A stretch of DNA of 64,000 nt from Clostridium weizhouense (GTDB lineage: Bacteria > Bacillota > Clostridia > Clostridiales > Clostridiaceae): positions 124,001 to 188,000 of the forward strand of contig NZ_JAHXPT010000008.1 in NCBI RefSeq assembly GCF_019431045.1. Direction: 5' to 3'. Both the position numbers and the translations under genes were made by a program. Below the pieces are notes generated by a model. The model did no database searches. It was not told the DNA's origin and saw only the letters and a list, made by a program, of their open reading frames with translations. This document shows, one piece after another, positions 59,269 to 64,000 of the stretch. Each line of letters begins with the position of its first letter. The first letter of the stretch is position 1.

Positions 59269-62200
59269 TTGAGGAAAAATAATTCTTATGGATTAAGAAG
59301 AAATGTTTTAAGAGAACTTAATCAAGGATTTTCTTGTATTCATGAAAATTTTAAGTACTTTAGGAAACTGACTAAGGAAAATACTAAAGTAATAGGAGCT
59401 GCCGAATGGCTTCTTGATAATATATATTTAATTGAAAAAGAATATAAGGCAATTAAGAAGGAAATGCCTATTGATTATTTTAATTCCCTACCTTCTATTG
59501 AGAAGTTTAATAATTATCACTATAAAATAACTACTTCATTTAAAAATAAAAACTTTGATGAGGAAGAAGATTTTGAAATAAAAAATTACGATAAAATTGA
59601 AAATGATCTTCCACGTATTTTTGTAGTTGCAAAGAATTATGTGAATTTAGAGGGGGAGGTTGATGGTGAAGGTTTTATTGAATATATTAATAAAATTCAA
59701 GAAGAAAATTTAGGAGTAAATTTAAGTAGTAATAATATAAGTGAAAAATTATTTAGTAAAGTAGATAGTAATAAGATTAATAAAGATATGGCGTTTACTA
59801 TGGGAGAACTTTGGGCTTTTCCACTTATGCTTAAGACAGCAATAATAATAAATTTATCACAATATACTAATGAACTTGTTGATGTTCAAAAACAAATATT
59901 ACAGGGGAAATTTATTGCTGAGGGGATTGTAGATGCTATAAGTAACGATAAACTTGATGAGGAACTTGAAAGTATTAATAATAAATATCAAGAATTTAGT
60001 CCGTTATCTTTAATAGAATTTTTTAAGGTTTTAAGAGATAATTCTATAGAAAATAGTTCTATTGATGATTTTGTAAAAGTTAAATGGAAAATAGATCAAG
60101 AAATTGATAATTACATTATAAAGAGTAACTTAAGAGAGAAGTTTTTAGAAAGACATATTGGAGAATATGTAACTTCAATAAGAAAAATTGAAGGTATAAG
60201 CTGGAGAGCTTTTTTTGAACGTACATCATTAGTAGATAGAATTTTAAGAGAAGATCCAGAAAAGGTTTATCAAAGTATGGATTTTGAATCTAAAGATTAT
60301 TATAGACATAAACTTGAAAATATAGCCAAAATAATTGATAGAAATGAAATTAATATAGCATATAATATATTAGAACTTGCGATAAAAAATAAAAAAGAAA
60401 ATAAAGAAGCTTATAAATGCCATGTTGGATACTATTTAATTGATAATGGAATGAGTGAACTTAATGGATATCATCATAATATAAATCATGTAATTTCAGA
60501 AGGGACCTATTTAGCAATAAATATTTTAGGAACATTTACTATAAGTGTACTTTTTTTATTTATATGTAGTTTAGGAGGAGTAAAATATACTAAAGTAGAG
60601 TATATAATTTCATTTTTACTAATTTTAATTCCTATAAATGAAATTATAATTGGACTTACAAATTGGATTGTTACTAAAACAGTAGATATTAGATTAGTGC
60701 CAAAAATAGATTTTAGTGAAGGGCTTCCAGATGAATGTAAGACGATAGTTGTTATTCCTGCAATTGTAAATTGCAAAGAAAAGGTTAAATCCCTTATGGA
60801 AAAATTAGAAATAGCATATTGTGGGAATAAAGATAAGAATCTTTATTTTGCATTACTTAGTGATTTTGAGGATTCGGATTCTGAAGTAAGAGAAAAGGAT
60901 AAAGAAATAATTAAATGCGGACTTGAATGTGCAAGAAAATTAAATAATAAGTATTCTAAAGATATCTACCAAAATGGAAATAATGAAGCGAAATTTTACT
61001 TTTTTAGTAGAAAAAGACTTTATAATAAAAAGCAAAATGTTTTCATGGGAAAAGAGAGAAAACGTGGAAAACTCATGGAATTTATAGCACTTATTAGGGG
61101 GAAAACAGAACATACTTATGATGTTTTAAGTTCAGATATAACTCCTATTAAGGATGTTAAGTATTTAATTACTCTAGATGAAGATACATTTATGCCAAGA
61201 GAAAGTAGCTTTAAACTTATAGGTGCGATGAGTCATGTACTTAATATACCTTATGTTAAGGATAATAAAGTTACACGAGGATATGGCATTATGCAACCCA
61301 AGGTTAGCATAAGTTTAGAAGCACAAAACCAATCATATTTCTCCAAAATTTTTGGTGGAGAAGGAGGAGTAGATGGATATTCAGTAGCTTATTCAGATAC
61401 ATATCAAGATTTATTTGGTCAAGGATCTTTTACAGGTAAGGGAATAATTAATATAGATGAATTTTATAATACCTTACATCCATCAATAAAAGATAATAGA
61501 GTTTTGAGCCATGATCTTTTAGAAGGAGCAATTGCAAGATGTGCTTTAATTAGCCAAGTAGAATTTATAGATGGATATCCTGCTTTTTATGAAAGTAGTT
61601 GTAGAAGATTACATAGATGGGTTAGAGGGGATTGGCAACTTATAGGTTGGTTATTTTCCAATAAGATAAGTTCTCTTAATAAATGGAAAATATTTGATAA
61701 TTTAAGGAGAAGTCTTTTAGCACCTAATCTATTGATTGCATTAATTCTTTCTTTAACTGTTTTACGTGGGAGAACTCAAATTGCATTAGTTTGCTTTTTA
61801 GCAGTTATGAATTCATTGGTATTTACAGTTACAGATTTTGTTGTTACGCCTAAAAATAGGCTTATGGGTACATTTAAAAGTTTTCAGCAAATACTTTTAA
61901 TATTTAGCTTTATTCCTTATCAAGCATTTTTAATGATAGATGCAATAATAAGAACATTGTTTAGATTATGTATCTCTAAAAGAAATCTTTTAGAGTGGCA
62001 ATCTTTTGATTCAGTAGAAAAAAAATATAGTAATAATAGCTTAAAGGCATATTTAAAAAGAATGTGGATTGCTCCAATAGTGGGATTATTAGTACTATAT
62101 TTATCAATTTATAATTCTATTGGAGTTATTGTGTACAGTGCAGTGGTAGGTGGACTTTGGATAATTAGTCCATATTTAGCTTATTGTATAAGCAAGATTA

Positions 62201-64000
62201 ATTCTAAAGATAAAATTAATTTAGATGATGAAGAAAATGTTTATCTAAGGAAAATATCAAGAAGAATATATGCTTATTATGAAGATTTTGTTAATGAAGA
62301 AAATAATTATTTAGCTCCAGATAATTATCAAGAAAAACCTTTTAAAGGAATTGCTCACAGAACATCTCCGACCAATATAGGTATGGGGCTTGTTTCAAAT
62401 GTGGTTGCTTATGATTTGGGCTATATAACTATGATGGAATTTGTTGATAAAACAGAAATGATATTAAGAAGCATGAAATCTTTACAGATGTTTCATGGTC
62501 ATTATTTAAATTGGTATGATACCAAAACTAAAGCTCCTCTATGGCCTAGATATGTATCAACTGTTGATAGTGGAAATCTTTTAGGAGATTTATGGGTTTT
62601 AAAGCAAACTATGGAGGAACTAAAAGAGAAAGAAATCATAAGAATAAATGAAATTTTATCATTAAGAGATATTTATTCTTTAATTGAAAAAGAGAAACCT
62701 TCGATTGAGATTATGTTCAATTCAGATATTAATCATGGTAAATATAAAGAAGTTTTAAATAAAATATTAGATGAAATTAAAAATTTTAAAGAATTTAAAG
62801 AAAAAAACACTGATAATAAAAGTGAAACTTACTTACAGAAAGAAATGAATCAAGAGGATGAATATTGGATAAATAAGTTCTTTGAAGAGGTTAATAATAA
62901 GCTGAGTTGTTATAATTATATTTTTGATGGATTAGAAAAATTATATAGTAAAGAATTTTTTGAAGGGGTTCCTAGTATTAAAGAATTAATAGATAAATGT
63001 GAAGAATATAGAAATGAATTTGGTGATGATTTTAACAATACATTAGTACAAAAGATTGATAAGTTGAAAATTTATAGTAGAAAAATAGATACTATAATTA
63101 AAGATATTAATGCGATTTCGGAAAATATGGACTTTAAATTTCTTTATGATAAAACTAGACAGTTATTTTTTATTGGCTATAACTTAGAAGAGGATTTACT
63201 TGGAAATTCTTATTATGATTTATTAGCATCAGAGTCTAGAATAGCATCATTTATTGCTGTAGCTAAGAATGATGTACCTACATCTCATTGGTTTAAATTA
63301 GGTAGATCTATGACAAATGCTTTTCACACTCATGCTCTTGTATCATGGAGCGGAACAATGTTTGAGTATTTTATGCCAGCTTTAATAATGAGAAATTATC
63401 CTAAAACTTTGTTAAATCAAACATATAAATCAGTAATAAAGGCTCAAAAAAGTTTTGCTAAGCAAAAGAAGACACCTTGGGGAATATCAGAATGTGCATT
63501 TTATAAATTTGATGTGAATGAAAATTATCAATATAAAGCCTTTGGAATTCCAGGTATTGGTCTAAAAAGAGGACTTGAGGATGAAATTGTTATATCTCCT
63601 TACTCAACATTGATGACATTATCATTTACTAAAAAAAGTGGGATTAAAAATCTTAAAAAATTAGAGAAAATAGGCTGTATTGGAAGATATGGTTTTATTG
63701 AGGCAGTAGATTATACCAAGGCAAGAGAAGATAAATATGTTATAAAAAATACAATACATAATAATCAAAATGTTTTAATAGAAAGTGATGTAGAAAATTT
63801 AGATAATGAACATGTAGATGATAGCATATATAGTGATGGAATAAAACCAAATAAAGTTATGACATACATGGTGCATCATTTGGGAATGTCTTTAATGGCT
63901 CTTGATAATGTACTTCTTAACAATATTTTAGTTAATAGATTTCATAGCTTACCAGAAGTTAAGGCAACTGAGCTTATATTAAAAGAAAAGATACCTACTA
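59269..64000 (+). CDS. Cyclic beta-1,2-glucan synthase-like protein (NdvB/GT84-GH94), 3' end missing
   Basis: A reading frame with no stop runs from TTG at 59269 (GAGAAGGGAG upstream) past the window end, 1,577 codons so far; full relatives are about 2,800 residues. The start (GAAEWLLDNIYLIEKEYK) matches the helical N-terminal domain. Two membrane helices lie near residues 420-465. The glycosyltransferase domain has YLITLDEDTFMPRES and RLHRWVRGDWQL, followed by more membrane helices. The later part (HRTSPTNIGMGLVSN, YMVHHLGMSLMAL) is the glycoamylase-like region before the GH94 phosphorylase domain, which lies beyond 64,000. It would make and size cyclic or linear beta-1,2-glucan. Confidence 0.9.
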   Translation, partial: MRKNNSYGLRRNVLRELNQGFSCIHENFKYFRKLTKENTKVIGAAEWLLDNIYLIEKEYKAIKKEMPIDYFNSLPSIEKFNNYHYKITTSFKNKNFDEEEDFEIKNYDKIENDLPRIFVVAKNYVNLEGEVDGEGFIEYINKIQEENLGVNLSSNNISEKLFSKVDSNKINKDMAFTMGELWAFPLMLKTAIIINLSQYTNELVDVQKQILQGKFIAEGIVDAISNDKLDEELESINNKYQEFSPLSLIEFFKVLRDNSIENSSIDDFVKVKWKIDQEIDNYIIKSNLREKFLERHIGEYVTSIRKIEGISWRAFFERTSLVDRILREDPEKVYQSMDFESKDYYRHKLENIAKIIDRNEINIAYNILELAIKNKKENKEAYKCHVGYYLIDNGMSELNGYHHNINHVISEGTYLAINILGTFTISVLFLFICSLGGVKYTKVEYIISFLLILIPINEIIIGLTNWIVTKTVDIRLVPKIDFSEGLPDECKTIVVIPAIVNCKEKVKSLMEKLEIAYCGNKDKNLYFALLSDFEDSDSEVREKDKEIIKCGLECARKLNNKYSKDIYQNGNNEAKFYFFSRKRLYNKKQNVFMGKERKRGKLMEFIALIRGKTEHTYDVLSSDITPIKDVKYLITLDEDTFMPRESSFKLIGAMSHVLNIPYVKDNKVTRGYGIMQPKVSISLEAQNQSYFSKIFGGEGGVDGYSVAYSDTYQDLFGQGSFTGKGIINIDEFYNTLHPSIKDNRVLSHDLLEGAIARCALISQVEFIDGYPAFYESSCRRLHRWVRGDWQLIGWLFSNKISSLNKWKIFDNLRRSLLAPNLLIALILSLTVLRGRTQIALVCFLAVMNSLVFTVTDFVVTPKNRLMGTFKSFQQILLIFSFIPYQAFLMIDAIIRTLFRLCISKRNLLEWQSFDSVEKKYSNNSLKAYLKRMWIAPIVGLLVLYLSIYNSIGVIVYSAVVGGLWIISPYLAYCISKINSKDKINLDDEENVYLRKISRRIYAYYEDFVNEENNYLAPDNYQEKPFKGIAHRTSPTNIGMGLVSNVVAYDLGYITMMEFVDKTEMILRSMKSLQMFHGHYLNWYDTKTKAPLWPRYVSTVDSGNLLGDLWVLKQTMEELKEKEIIRINEILSLRDIYSLIEKEKPSIEIMFNSDINHGKYKEVLNKILDEIKNFKEFKEKNTDNKSETYLQKEMNQEDEYWINKFFEEVNNKLSCYNYIFDGLEKLYSKEFFEGVPSIKELIDKCEEYRNEFGDDFNNTLVQKIDKLKIYSRKIDTIIKDINAISENMDFKFLYDKTRQLFFIGYNLEEDLLGNSYYDLLASESRIASFIAVAKNDVPTSHWFKLGRSMTNAFHTHALVSWSGTMFEYFMPALIMRNYPKTLLNQTYKSVIKAQKSFAKQKKTPWGISECAFYKFDVNENYQYKAFGIPGIGLKRGLEDEIVISPYSTLMTLSFTKKSGIKNLKKLEKIGCIGRYGFIEAVDYTKAREDKYVIKNTIHNNQNVLIESDVENLDNEHVDDSIYSDGIKPNKVMTYMVHHLGMSLMALDNVLLNNILVNRFHSLPEVKATELILKEKIPT

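Noticed and set aside
1..64000. Search by eye for tRNA, rRNA, CRISPR arrays, phage integrases and transposases
   Set aside because: None seen. Repeats present are terminators, palindromes or short elements; there are no regularly spaced direct repeats with unique spacers and no recombinase motifs.

Overview
The window is very AT-rich DNA with strong GGAGG-type ribosome binding sites, ATG/TTG/GTG starts and many short hairpin terminators. With a CoA-acylating butyraldehyde dehydrogenase, both subunits of acetoacetyl-CoA:acetate/butyrate CoA-transferase, acetoacetate decarboxylase and AdhE, it looks like the chromosome of a solventogenic Clostridium sensu stricto related to C. beijerinckii. I see no rRNA, tRNA, CRISPR array, prophage or intact insertion sequence; the content is chromosomal with a few decayed remnants.

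Layout. 0.2-2.6 kb: ECF sigma/anti-sigma pair and a YgjP-type metallopeptidase. 2.7-9.1 kb (minus strand): OPT peptide transporter with a PqqD-like partner, yjdF with its riboswitch, a LURP-one-like protein, a flavodoxin, a DUF3267 membrane protease and a HepT/MntA toxin-antitoxin pair. 9.3-16.4 kb: a tandem pair of secreted paralogues, a flippase, a PHP phosphatase and a second sigma/anti-sigma module of another type. 16.6-24.0 kb: a six-gene same-strand cluster (zinc dehydrogenase, GlgE-like GH13 enzyme, solute-binding-protein fold without a signal peptide, RibD-type reductase, HAD phosphatase, PurF) that matches no pathway I know. 24.3-27.0 kb: adhE. 27-44 kb: mixed accessory genes including SdpR/SdpI, a divergent XRE-cupin/DMT exporter pair, acetyltransferases, a BspA-type surface protein and small membrane proteins. 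44.6-48.9 kb: solvent locus in the order adc - ald - ctfA - ctfB. 49-64 kb: small secreted and surface-related proteins, a polysaccharide deacetylase, FliB, a YdcF protein, a POT peptide transporter, DUF5692 and the first 1,577 codons of a cyclic beta-1,2-glucan synthase-like giant enzyme cut by the window end.

How it works together. ald, ctfA/B, adc and adhE give acetone and butanol/ethanol formation from acyl-CoAs. The OPT and POT systems import peptides; the POT gene has two CodY-like boxes in its upstream region. Sigma/anti-sigma pairs, the DUF4179-like secreted proteins, the BspA protein, the deacetylase and the flippase belong to envelope sensing and remodelling. The best candidate for something undescribed is the 16.6-24.0 kb cluster: PurF would make phosphoribosylamine, and a RibD-type reductase, a phosphatase and a polyol-type dehydrogenase are the activities needed to turn that into an amino-polyol or iminosugar. 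This is inference from gene content only.
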